Shown: positions 27,734-35,333 of the stretch, piece after piece
Layout: every line of letters starts with the position of its first letter
How positions within the stretch are numbered: the stretch's first letter is position 1
Assembly (NCBI RefSeq): GCF_028462125.1
Contig: NZ_CP115467.1
Span: forward strand, 62,001 to 126,000
Origin: Leptospira sp. GIMC2001
GTDB lineage: Bacteria > Spirochaetota > Leptospiria > Leptospirales > Leptospiraceae
Length of the DNA: 64,000 nucleotides
Direction: 5' to 3'
The notes under the pieces: generated by a model
Told to the model about the DNA's origin: nothing
Databases searched by the model: none
Seen by the model: only the letters and a program-made list of their open reading frames with translations
Translations under genes and position numbers: made by a program

Positions 27734-28177
27734 CTATCGAATGCGTTTCCATCTTGCTAGCAATTCACCCTTAGGGAAAATTTCTTGAACATCTCGTAAC
27801 TCACCAGAAGGATTCAGCAAGAAAAATTTTGGCAATTGTTCAAGCTCAGCTTGGAATCTATCGTCATAAGTAAATTCATGAAATTCTTGTGAGTTCTTTA
27901 TCACTTCTAACAAAACAAAATCTTTCAAGTCAGGAATTGTTTCTGCGAGCGGGCAGGGATTTCCTTTTGGCTCTTCTCCGCAAGGGTACTCGACCATGGC
28001 AATCAAAATTGGTTTTTGGTTTAGTTCGGCACTTGCATAGCTTGATGATTTATTTTGAGACCACTCAGGCTTGTCATCAGATCCATATTGCTTATACAAT
28101 AAGAACCCAAGACTTGCGATGATTGATATAATCAAAACGGAAATTATGATCCAGATGATTTTCTTATTATTTGTCAT
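27734..28177 (-). CDS. Membrane-anchored protein, possibly thioredoxin-like fold
   Basis: 147 residues. One N-terminal membrane helix (KIIWIIISVLIISIIASLGF) anchors a periplasmic domain. The text KPILIAMVEYPCGEEPKGNP, DFVLLEVIKNSQEF and LPKFFLLNPSGEL resembles the strand order of thioredoxin-like proteins ('P-F-L-D--G' near the end), but the CxxC redox motif is absent: the two cysteines are eight residues apart (PCGEEPKGNPC). A redox role is therefore doubtful. It is leftward, 136 bases upstream of the exported protein at 26379. Confidence 0.6.
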   Translation of the reverse strand: MTNNKKIIWIIISVLIISIIASLGFLLYKQYGSDDKPEWSQNKSSSYASAELNQKPILIAMVEYPCGEEPKGNPCPLAETIPDLKDFVLLEVIKNSQEFHEFTYDDRFQAELEQLPKFFLLNPSGELRDVQEIFPKGELLARWKRIR

Positions 28178-28200
28178 AAATGGTTTTACTCTAAATGGAT

Positions 28201-28260
28201 GAATCTTCTATTAATGCGATGAATCTTCTATTGATGCGATAAATCTTCTATTGATGCGAT
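28201..28260. repeat. 20-bp tandem repeat, three copies
   Basis: Three consecutive copies of GAATCTTCTATTGATGCGAT with one or two substitutions (position 1 G/A, position 13 A/G). They lie just upstream of the membrane protein gene at 27734-28177, in the divergent spacer. Confidence 0.9.
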
Positions 28261-28294
28261 AAATAAATTTGGTGGTTCTTCGCATGGACGGGAC

Positions 28295-28308
28295 GGGGCT
28301 TAAGCCCC
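28295..28308. repeat. GC-rich palindrome, copy 1
   Basis: GGGGCTTAAGCCCC, a perfect 14-base palindrome, preceded by a CATG-containing flank and followed by CTCGCTTTT. A longer form occurs 93 bases downstream. It stands out from the AT-rich spacer and resembles REP-like dispersed palindromes. Confidence 0.8.
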
Positions 28309-28387
28309 TCGCTTTTCTCACGATCAATCTACATATAACTTGTCAAAAGTTCATTCGCACAATGTCAACTCTATATCATCTCCATGC

Positions 28388-28403
28388 GGGGGCTTAAGCC
28401 CCC
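28388..28403. repeat. GC-rich palindrome, copy 2
   Basis: GGGGGCTTAAGCCCCC, a perfect 16-base palindrome with the same core as copy 1, preceded by CATGC and followed by GGCTTTGG. Both copies have a CATG to the left and a GCTTT-like word to the right, so they are probably copies of one short element. Confidence 0.8.
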
Positions 28404-28738
28404 GGCTTTGGTGAATTAGAACCAACCATAACACCATCATATAACCCAGCAATCTCTTTCAACATTTTACTTTTCTGTGAATTAGCAGAAAAGACCATCA
28501 TTACAGAAAAGGTTTCACGAAACTAATAAATGCTTCAATCAGAATAGAGGATCTCAATTTTTTTAATTATTTTACGTAATCTTGAATCTTTTTCTGTCGA
28601 ATAGGTGTATTGACAATAAAAATCGGGCTTTTCAGAGGGACATATTTTATTTTTAGCTTGTTCAGAGAGGGCTTTGGTATTTATGGTCAAATTTCTGTTT
28701 TAGCTTAAGCTGTTAAGGAGGCTGTAGACGAAAAAAGA

Positions 28739-29131
28739 ATGAAAGCATTGGGAAAACACGTGATTGCCGAATTTTACGACTGCGACCATGAGTCGATCAA
28801 TAACCACGAGCTAGTGGAAACCATCATGTTAGAAGCATGTGAAGTTTCTGGTGCTACTGTGATCAAACCTTCATTTCACAAGTTCAATCCTCACGGCGTG
28901 AGCGGTTGTGTTGTGATCAGTGAGTCACATTTCACCATCCACACTTGGCCAGAATATGGTTACGCAGCTGTAGATGTATTTACTTGTGGAGATGTTATAG
29001 ACAACCAAGCTGCTCTCAATTATATGAGAGAGAAATTTGGTGCTAAGAATGTTTCTGTCGTCGAGATGAATCGAGGTGTTTTAAACCTTGGTGTTGGTGT
29101 TGAATTGCACCATAAGCCGGTTAACGCTTAA
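28739..29131 (+). CDS. speD: S-adenosylmethionine decarboxylase proenzyme (class 1b)
   Basis: 130 residues, the normal size of the small bacterial/archaeal class. The pyruvoyl-forming Ser63 is in VVISESHFTIHTWPEYGYAA; His68 and Cys83 (VDVFTCG), the residues needed for self-cleavage and proton donation in the Thermotoga enzyme, are at identical positions. The enzyme decarboxylates S-adenosylmethionine to supply aminopropyl groups for SpeE, whose gene is about 4 kb downstream. The stop overlaps the ATG of the next gene (TAATG), so translation is coupled. The nearest strong Shine-Dalgarno is 17 bases away. Confidence 0.95.
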   Translation: MKALGKHVIAEFYDCDHESINNHELVETIMLEACEVSGATVIKPSFHKFNPHGVSGCVVISESHFTIHTWPEYGYAAVDVFTCGDVIDNQAALNYMREKFGAKNVSVVEMNRGVLNLGVGVELHHKPVNA

Positions 29132-29427
29132 TGACGAACCAAGTGAATTTCGAGGTAGTAGAGGAACCTCCGGGTGAAGACCCCCTAGGCTCTGAAGCTA
29201 TCTACCTTACCTTCCACCAACCAAACATCCAGAATCTCTCTGTAACTTCGTTACGGGACACCTTCGTGGGGACCGATCATACGGGTCTCTCTGGGTCTTT
29301 TGCGCAAATTTCTTGCGAGCAAAACCAGCTTCTCGTCTCAGAGATCCCTTCCACGATCTCGCCTTGGGCTGGACAAAAACTAAAAAATATTTTGCTAGAG
29401 GAGGTTTCACAAAATGAAACTTTTTAA
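29131..29427 (+). CDS. Small unknown protein between speD and the SET/SpeD-like gene
   Basis: 98 residues, acidic and without a signal peptide or membrane segment. I recognise no domain. The start overlaps the speD stop by one base and the end overlaps the next start by 14 bases, so it is held in a tight three-gene unit. Notable text: EEPPGEDPLGSEAIYLTFHQ at the front and SPWAGQKLKNILLEE near the end. The overlap structure makes it likely to be a true gene, perhaps a partner of one of its neighbours; this is inference. Confidence 0.65.
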   Translation: MTNQVNFEVVEEPPGEDPLGSEAIYLTFHQPNIQNLSVTSLRDTFVGTDHTGLSGSFAQISCEQNQLLVSEIPSTISPWAGQKLKNILLEEVSQNETF

Positions 29428-30274
29428 CAAAGACAAGCTGGTGTCTAGATTTTCCTACCTTCACAGATCTCTCGAGACTGTAGAGAACGAAGCGGGACAA
29501 TCGATCGTTGTAACGAATGCTCCTATATCTAAAGGAGAGACTGTTGCAGTTTGGGGTGGAAAAGTAGTGCATAAAAATGAATTATTCAATTTAGGCACTC
29601 ACGCTTACGCTCACCCAATCGCTAAAGATCTTTATTTGGTTACGCCAATCCATGATGATGGACCTGACACAATCAATTTGATTCGCACAAGCGGTAACCC
29701 GAATTGTGGATTCAAAGGTGAGATCACTCTTGTAGCTTTGAAGGATATTTTAGCAGGTGAAGAAATCTCTTATGATTCTTACATGCTCAATCCTGAAGTA
29801 TTGCAAGAAAATGATTCATTCTTTGAAGCACTGAGAAAGAGATACAATGGTCACTTCAGCAGTTTCATCCAAGATGAGATTCAAAAGGATCCAAATCTCA
29901 GAATTTTCCCAGCTTTCCAAGAAGGTGCTTGGGGACTTCTGACAAGTATCGATCTAGAAGGTTGCAATCCAGAAACGATTCGCGACGCAGATGCGATCCG
30001 TAGATATGTTGTGGAACTATGTGAGTTGATTGACATGAAAAGATTTGGTGATACTCATGTTGTTCACTTCGGTGAAGACGAGAGAGTTGCTGGATACTCT
30101 ATGTTTCAACTCATCGAGACTTCTTGTATCTCAGCTCACTTTGCAAACGACACCAATGTTTCTTACATTGATATCTTTTCTTGCAAAGGCTATGATCCAA
30201 AAGTTGCTGGAGAGTTCACAAAGAAATTCTTTGGTGGCGGAACAATTAGACTCAACGTCGTTAACCGCTTCTAA
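29414..30274 (+). CDS. SET domain fused to an AdoMet-decarboxylase-like domain
   Basis: 286 residues behind a strong AGAGGAGG ribosome-binding site nine bases from the ATG. Residues about 10-125 form a SET domain (VAVWGGKVV, LIRTSGNPNCGF in place of the usual NHS-xx-PN, and GEEISYDSY). Residues about 170-286 align with SpeD: GLLTSIDLEGCNPETIRDAD, then IETSCISAHF and YIDIFSCKGYD. Counting back from the conserved His242, Ser237 falls on the pyruvoyl Ser and Cys257 on the catalytic Cys, but the residue before Ser is Thr, not Glu. It could be a decarboxylase with another substrate, or a regulator of SpeD. Both domains belong to SAM-using families. Confidence 0.8.
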   Translation: MKLFNKDKLVSRFSYLHRSLETVENEAGQSIVVTNAPISKGETVAVWGGKVVHKNELFNLGTHAYAHPIAKDLYLVTPIHDDGPDTINLIRTSGNPNCGFKGEITLVALKDILAGEEISYDSYMLNPEVLQENDSFFEALRKRYNGHFSSFIQDEIQKDPNLRIFPAFQEGAWGLLTSIDLEGCNPETIRDADAIRRYVVELCELIDMKRFGDTHVVHFGEDERVAGYSMFQLIETSCISAHFANDTNVSYIDIFSCKGYDPKVAGEFTKKFFGGGTIRLNVVNRF

Positions 30275-30326
30275 AGACTCAGCAAATTCTATACTAGGAA
30301 ATTTATTTCTTAGTATACCTTTTTTT

Positions 30327-30358
30327 AACCCATCTTGGTTATTCCACCAGGGTGGGTT
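30327..30358 (+). terminator. Rho-independent terminator after the speD operon
   Basis: An inverted repeat with outer arms AACCCA and TGGGTT and an inner TTGG/CCA(A) pairing, followed by TTCTATTTTTTAA. It lies about 50 bases after the SET/SpeD-like stop and before the PP2C gene. Confidence 0.75.
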
Positions 30359-30410
30359 TTCTATTTTTTAAGCTTGAAATTAATTTACTCAAGAATCCTT
30401 ATGGGTTGTT

Positions 30411-31751
30411 GTGCTTCATTACTTTCGCAAAATTTGGAGAATTCAGAATAGAATCGTTTACGGTGATATTTCTCTGCAAGAAACCAATCTTCGATTTCTT
30501 CTAACTGTATATTTCTACGGTGGTTTCTGTGGAGCTGCAGCAACTTTATTTAATATAGTTCTTGATCTGAATATCTATCTTACACTAGTCACAGCATTTA
30601 TGGCTGTATTGTTTTTTGGATTTCATAGATCACTATTTAAAAGCTGGCTTAGTTATAATTTTGGAGTAAGACTTTTTTACTATATTTCGGCTAGTTATTT
30701 CAATTTGCTTTGGTTTCTGAATGCAGGAATCGATGGTGGAAATATAATTTTTTTCTATCTTCTTGTTGTTGTGATCATGATTTTTTCCGAGGGCAGGGAG
30801 AGAATTTTCCATCTGGTTGTTATTTCTATTAATGTGGTCGTATTATTTTTAGTAGATTATCATTATCCGAACTTAAGTCTAGATTACCCAAGTCGATTGG
30901 ATCGTTACGTTGATGTTTTGGTATCCGTTGTGATCGCACTCTTTGTTAACTATATTGCTATATCTGTTGTATTGAATGCATTGAAGCGCAATCGAATCGA
31001 CTCAGAAAAAAAATACAAACTACTCAGCCAAGATTTGAATCTGGCTAAGAAAATCCAAAAAACTATACTGCCCTCGAGAAATTTGATTTCTGAACTTTTT
31101 AAAGTGACTACCCATTACCAACCCATGACAGAGATTGGGGGAGATGTTTATTCTGTTGATGAATTATCATCCACGAAGCTCAGGTTTTTTATAGCAGATG
31201 CGACTGGACATGGAGTTCAAGCAGCTTTGGTTACAATGCTTATTCTATCTGAATATCTCAATCGCAAAACCGAATATTCTGATCCAGCCAAATTACTAAC
31301 AAGTCTCAATCGAGCATTTTTGAACAACTACCAAGACCTTCATGCGATCTTTAGTTGTGTGGTATTAGATTGGGATTTCAAGCGAAGGAAAATCTATTAT
31401 GCTTCTGCGGGTCATATTCCCCAAATCATTATGGATGAAACCGGAGTTAAATTTTTGGAAAAGACTGGTCCCATCATTGGTTTGAAACCCAATGCAGAAT
31501 ACAGAAGAAACAAAATTAGATTGAACGGAGATTCGAAATTATTGCTTTTTACAGATGGATTGACGGAAGCCTTCGATGAACAGAAAAATATGTACGGAGA
31601 AGAACGAATTGTTTCATTTTTTGATCAATCCGATTCCAATTTAGATTCAGCGAAACTTATGAACAAGGTTTTGGATGACCTAAAGATTTTTCTTCGCAAT
31701 TCTTATATTCAAGATGACCTTACCATTGTCGCTGCAACTTCAATAGGGTGA
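30411..31751 (+). CDS. Membrane-bound PP2C (SpoIIE/RsbU-type) serine phosphatase
   Basis: 446 residues from a GTG start. About six membrane segments span residues 25-195. A short coiled linker (KYKLLSQDLNLAKKIQKTIL) leads to the SpoIIE-type PP2C domain (about 225-445). Metal-binding and core motifs are present: YQPMTEIGGDVYSVDEL, FFIADATGHGVQAALVTMLI, YYASAGHIPQIIM and LLLFTDGLTEAFDE. Such phosphatases act on anti-sigma-factor antagonists in partner-switching cascades. No partner kinase or antagonist gene is next to it. The Shine-Dalgarno sequence is weak. Confidence 0.88.
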   Translation: MLHYFRKIWRIQNRIVYGDISLQETNLRFLLTVYFYGGFCGAAATLFNIVLDLNIYLTLVTAFMAVLFFGFHRSLFKSWLSYNFGVRLFYYISASYFNLLWFLNAGIDGGNIIFFYLLVVVIMIFSEGRERIFHLVVISINVVVLFLVDYHYPNLSLDYPSRLDRYVDVLVSVVIALFVNYIAISVVLNALKRNRIDSEKKYKLLSQDLNLAKKIQKTILPSRNLISELFKVTTHYQPMTEIGGDVYSVDELSSTKLRFFIADATGHGVQAALVTMLILSEYLNRKTEYSDPAKLLTSLNRAFLNNYQDLHAIFSCVVLDWDFKRRKIYYASAGHIPQIIMDETGVKFLEKTGPIIGLKPNAEYRRNKIRLNGDSKLLLFTDGLTEAFDEQKNMYGEERIVSFFDQSDSNLDSAKLMNKVLDDLKIFLRNSYIQDDLTIVAATSIG

Positions 31752-31841
31752 AATACCCTACATGAAATTTAAAAATAAATTGACTAATCTATCCTATATG
31801 GAATAGAATCTATCCTACCTATTTCATCAGGAGAATTATTA

Positions 31842-33050
31842 ATGGCGAATGAACCATACACAGAAGTGACAAGCAAGAACTATGGACAACGGCTTACCGA
31901 ATCCATCAAAGGTGTTCTAACGGGAGCAGTATTATTTATCGCTGCTTTTCCAGTTTTATGGATGAACGAAGGATGTTCAGTTAAGACAGCGAAAGGACTT
32001 GATCAAGGAGCTTCTGAAGTAGTAGAGATCGACATCAGTAAAGCATCAAATGAATATAATGGTAAACTAATTCACGGATCTGGAATGGCGACAACCACAG
32101 AGAATGTATCTGATCCTACTTTTGGCATCAGCTTAAATGGTTTTCGTCTCGATAGAAAAGTTGAAATGTATCAATGGAAAGAAAATGCTGAAACCAAAAA
32201 AGAAGAAAAAATTGGTGGAACAGAAACAACAACGACTACATATACTTACTCCAAAGACTGGTCATCTACACTTATCAATTCAAATGGATTCAAAGACCCA
32301 GCAGCCCGTTCAAGAAATGCAAACCCATCTACTATGCCTTACAAAAGTGAAGACTGGTCGGTTAAGTCTGCAAAAGTTGGCGACTATAAAATTTCTGCCG
32401 GTTTAATTTCTCAGATCAATGAAGAAGTAAGCGTTGATTATACGAATGCTGCCACATCGAAAATCCCAGCCGATATTAAAAGTCGTGCGAATGTATCAAG
32501 CAATGAAATCTATATTGGTAAACCATCCGATCCACAGATTGGTGATATTAGAGTTTCACATACTGCAGTTCTTCCACAAGAAGTTTCGATTCTAGGTAAA
32601 TTGAATAATGGCCAAGTCGGTCCATTCAAGACAGATCAAGGAACTACGATCGAGCATTTGACCGAAGGAGTTCATACTGCACAGGAAATGTTCCAAGCAG
32701 CACAAGACGCAAATGTTTTCCAGACATGGATCGTAAGATTTGTTGGATTCTTTATGTTCTTTACAGGGCTTAAAATGATCTTAGGACCGATTGCAACTAT
32801 GGGAGTGGTTTTACCAGTTCTTGGTAATCTACTAAGTATGGGACTCGGTTTAATCTGTGGAATCATCTCATTTGTGTTAACGATTCTTGTGATTGCACTT
32901 GCTTGGATTTTCTATAGACCATTACTCGGTATAGCACTTCTCGCTGTGGTTGCCGCTGGTGGATATTTCTTGTATATGAAGAAGAAAGAAACTGCAGCCA
33001 AAGCAGCAGCATCCGGAAGTGGAGCCGCTCCAAGTACCCAAGCGGGTTAA
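31842..33050 (+). CDS. TMEM43-family membrane protein
   Basis: 402 residues. An N-terminal helix (LTESIKGVLTGAVLFIAAFP, then VLWMNEG) matches the start of TMEM43/DUF1625 proteins. The central part (about 60-290) is a soluble domain with the family phrases NGKLIHGSG, LDRKVEMYQWKE and DWSS. Four hydrophobic segments occupy 295-385, and the tail is Lys/Ala-rich. Homologues in eukaryotes sit in the inner nuclear and ER membranes; the bacterial role is unknown. It is preceded by an AGGAG site and stands alone between the PP2C gene and speE. Confidence 0.85.
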   Translation: MANEPYTEVTSKNYGQRLTESIKGVLTGAVLFIAAFPVLWMNEGCSVKTAKGLDQGASEVVEIDISKASNEYNGKLIHGSGMATTTENVSDPTFGISLNGFRLDRKVEMYQWKENAETKKEEKIGGTETTTTTYTYSKDWSSTLINSNGFKDPAARSRNANPSTMPYKSEDWSVKSAKVGDYKISAGLISQINEEVSVDYTNAATSKIPADIKSRANVSSNEIYIGKPSDPQIGDIRVSHTAVLPQEVSILGKLNNGQVGPFKTDQGTTIEHLTEGVHTAQEMFQAAQDANVFQTWIVRFVGFFMFFTGLKMILGPIATMGVVLPVLGNLLSMGLGLICGIISFVLTILVIALAWIFYRPLLGIALLAVVAAGGYFLYMKKKETAAKAAASGSGAAPSTQAG

Positions 33051-33066
33051 TTGATTTTTTAGATAT

Positions 33067-33094
33067 GTCAAGGAATCACAATGGGTTCCTTGAC
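33067..33094. terminator. Stem-loop after the TMEM43-like gene
   Basis: Perfect nine-base arms GTCAAGGAA and TTCCTTGAC around a ten-base loop, 17 bases after the stop and followed by a pyrimidine-rich CTTCTTATTC. Probable transcription terminator, although the U-tract is imperfect. Confidence 0.6.
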
Positions 33095-33259
33095 CTTCTT
33101 ATTCAAAATGTTTCGTAAACTCCCTAAAGTCTTGTAATTCATACAGGCTTTGGGGATTGTTACGATCCCATTACTAAGCCTATTTCTCGCACTCAAACTT
33201 TTCCTTTACATACCTGACCAATCAACTAACCTGTCAAAAAAGAATAGGAGATTCGTTAT

Positions 33260-34102
33260 TTGGAAATTTGGTATACAGAAGGGTTAGAGATCAGCAAGGG
33301 AAGGAAAGTTAGTTATAGAGTCACAAAGACGCTAGATAGCATTCAAACCCCATTTCAAAAAATTGACGTGTTCGAAACCGAAAGTTTCGGAAGGATGTTT
33401 ACATTGGATGACGTGACTATGGTCACCGAACGAGATGAGCATTCCTATCATGAAATGATTGCCCATATTCCAATGATGAGTCATCCAAATCCAGAGAATG
33501 TTCTAGTAATTGGTGGCGGAGATGGCGGAACTGTTCGTGAAGTTCTCAAGCATCCAAGTGTAAAAGAAGTTGTTCTCTGTGAAATTGATAAAGGTGTCGT
33601 GGACGCTTGTTATAAGTATTTTCCAGAAATTGCTGAAGCTATGAAAGACAAAAAAGTCATCCATCACTATGATGATGGTGCCAAATTTGCTCGCGAGAAC
33701 AAGGGAAGATTCGATGTTATCTTAGTTGATTCGAGTGATCCAGTGGGTCCAGCGGAAGTACTATTCAAAGAACCTTTCTATCGTGATATGGCAGGAGCTC
33801 TCCGAGAAACTGGAGTCATTGCAACTCAAGCTGAATCTTATTGGTATCATGGCGATGTCATCAAATCGTTGTTTGAGTTCATTCCTAAAATTTTTCCTCA
33901 ATATGGTTACTATTATACGACCATTCCGACTTATCCATCCGGGATTATCGGATTCACTTTTCTATCGAATAAGATCAATCCTTATGAGGTAGTTCCAGAT
34001 CCAAGTAGGGTGCCAAAAAATTTAAAATACTACAGCCCAGAGATTCATAAGGCAGCATTTGTGCTTCCTGAATTTGCTAAGCAGTATATTAAGAGAAGCT
34101 AA
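33260..34102 (+). CDS. speE: Spermidine synthase (polyamine aminopropyltransferase)
   Basis: 280 residues from a TTG preceded by AGGAG. Signature motifs: YHEMIAHIPMMSHPNPENVL, the nucleotide-binding VIGGGDGGTVREVLKH, VVLCEIDKGVVDAC, and the catalytic Asp region DVILVDSSDPVGPAEVLF. It transfers aminopropyl groups from decarboxylated SAM (made by SpeD) to putrescine in the cytoplasm. The stop is three bases before the next start, so speE heads the long run of overlapping genes up to 43197. Confidence 0.95.
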   Translation: MEIWYTEGLEISKGRKVSYRVTKTLDSIQTPFQKIDVFETESFGRMFTLDDVTMVTERDEHSYHEMIAHIPMMSHPNPENVLVIGGGDGGTVREVLKHPSVKEVVLCEIDKGVVDACYKYFPEIAEAMKDKKVIHHYDDGAKFARENKGRFDVILVDSSDPVGPAEVLFKEPFYRDMAGALRETGVIATQAESYWYHGDVIKSLFEFIPKIFPQYGYYYTTIPTYPSGIIGFTFLSNKINPYEVVPDPSRVPKNLKYYSPEIHKAAFVLPEFAKQYIKRS

Positions 34103-34105
34103 TTC

Positions 34106-34561
34106 TTGATCAAATTTTCGGGCATAGTGATGATTCTCTTTCTCGTGACAAGTTGCACGGGAATCAACCTGATGAATGGAGTCTATAGAACTTCCAATGT
34201 CACACATCCTACGCCCGATTATTCTACTCCTGCCGTTCTGCTAAAGGGCGGTGGAATCATTCATAATGAACGGATCGCAGGCGGAATTGGCAACCTTACG
34301 GAGGGTGAGCTACGACGTGGGGAAGCTTGTTCTTGGACAATCCTTTGGTTAGTTGCCGGTGGCAATTCCTCTCTAGCGCAAGCCAAAAAAAACGCTGGTA
34401 TCGACTTTATCCATTTCGCTGAATATAAGCAAGAAGCGATTCTAGGATTTTTTTTCCACAATTTTTGCTCTATCGTTGTTGGAACGAAAAAACAAACGGG
34501 ATCTAATCGAGAAGTACCTAAGGCAGAACAAAAATTGGATAAGCAAGGCGAAAACCCATGA
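34106..34561 (+). CDS. TRL-family lipoprotein 1
   Basis: 151 residues from a TTG three bases after speE. Lipobox LVTSC. The pattern of the TRL-like family is present: LMNGVYRTSNVTHPTPDY, GEACSWTILWLVAGGNSSLA, KNAGIDFIHFAEYK and the final FFFHNFCSIVVGTKK. A hydrophilic tail of about 25 residues is unique to this copy. Function of the family is unknown. The end overlaps the next gene by four bases (ATGA). First of three tandem copies. Confidence 0.75.
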   Translation: MIKFSGIVMILFLVTSCTGINLMNGVYRTSNVTHPTPDYSTPAVLLKGGGIIHNERIAGGIGNLTEGELRRGEACSWTILWLVAGGNSSLAQAKKNAGIDFIHFAEYKQEAILGFFFHNFCSIVVGTKKQTGSNREVPKAEQKLDKQGENP

Positions 34562-34926
34562 TTGCGATGATTTCAAAATATAGCTTTTATTTTGGAGAAA
34601 GAATCATCCATAAATTTTTCAATAAACTTGTGATTGTTTTCATTATATTCTTTTTGAGCAATTGTGCTATTGGTCCCAATCACGGAGCAATTTATACCGA
34701 TATCCGATATCCAGGAGAATTCAATATCGACAATCAAGTGTTAGGTTCTAAATCGGGACAAGCTTGTCAGTATATGCTGTTTGGGCTTATTACCGTTGGT
34801 GATTCGTCGGCCGGAGGCATTGCAAGAAAATTTGGAATCTTACGTCTTGCAACAATCGATTATCGATTTAGAGGCATATTTTATCCTGTATATGGACAGT
34901 TTTGCACTGAGGTGACAGGCGAATGA
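34558..34926 (+). CDS. TRL-family lipoprotein 2
   Basis: 122 residues. A long basic leader precedes the hydrophobic segment and lipobox FLSNC. Family features: IGPNHGAIYTDIRYPGEF, SGQACQYMLFGLITVGDSSA, ARKFGILRLATIDY and GQFCTEV. It overlaps both neighbours by four bases, so it is translated from the same message as copies 1 and 3. Role unknown; predicted to be a periplasm-facing lipoprotein. Confidence 0.7.
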   Translation: MIAMISKYSFYFGERIIHKFFNKLVIVFIIFFLSNCAIGPNHGAIYTDIRYPGEFNIDNQVLGSKSGQACQYMLFGLITVGDSSAGGIARKFGILRLATIDYRFRGIFYPVYGQFCTEVTGE

Positions 34927-35333
34927 ATCCTTTTGATCACTTTATAAAATCACGGTTTTTCAATTTAACAGTTGATAGAATTATTTTTAAGAGATTTTCA
35001 ATTTTATTTATTATAGTCATTTTTAATCTTTTCTTACTGCAGTGCACTTCATCTCCCATGCATGGAGTTTTATACAACAACACCAAGCACCACGTTTTCC
35101 CTCTTTCCAGTGGGGTGCGACAGTTGACTTCCCATTCGATTCTCACATCAGGCAAATCTTGCTCTGTTGGTTCTTCTATTCTATTTTCCTTTTTCTACTA
35201 TGGTGGCGGAGCAAGTATTGAAGAAGCAGCGCAGAATGGTAGCATTAGTAAAATTGCGGTTGTAGATCGAGAATCCATTAGTTTAATATACGGAATTTTT
35301 TATCAAGAGTGTATAATTGTTTGGGGCGAATAG
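34923..35333 (+). CDS. TRL-family lipoprotein 3
   Basis: 136 residues with a basic N-terminus of about 35 residues before the hydrophobic stretch, then a lipobox-like LLQC. Family features: SPMHGVLYNNTKHHVFPLSS, GKSCSVGSSILFSFFYYGGG, EEAAQNGSISKIAVVDRE and FYQECIIVWGE. The unusually long pre-signal region suggests the true start may be an internal one. It overlaps the gene before it by four bases and the barrel gene after it. Confidence 0.7.
   Translation: MNPFDHFIKSRFFNLTVDRIIFKRFSILFIIVIFNLFLLQCTSSPMHGVLYNNTKHHVFPLSSGVRQLTSHSILTSGKSCSVGSSILFSFFYYGGGASIEEAAQNGSISKIAVVDRESISLIYGIFYQECIIVWGE

Larger units (their letters stand above)
28178..28738. other. 561-bp intergenic region with small repeats upstream of speD
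   Basis: Divergent spacer between the leftward membrane protein gene and speD. It holds a 20-bp tandem repeat (three copies) and two copies of a GC-rich palindrome listed separately. The 100 bases before speD should contain its promoter; a TTGACA at 28610 is present but no well-spaced -10 box is convincing. An AAGGAGG at 28715-28721 lies 17 bases before the speD ATG, unusually far. No RNA gene was recognised. Confidence 0.6.

Noticed and set aside
28201..28260. Possible CRISPR remnant
   Set aside because: The three 20-base units are directly adjacent with no spacers, so this is a plain tandem repeat.
28390..28505. Leftward 36-codon frame (MMVFSANSQKSKMLKEIAGL ...) ending in the palindrome
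   Set aside because: Too short, no ribosome-binding site noticed and no family recognised; it could be a relic but cannot be supported.
28610..28648. sigma-70-like promoter for speD (TTGACA with TATTTT)
   Set aside because: The gap between the two boxes is 27 bases, too long for a standard promoter.
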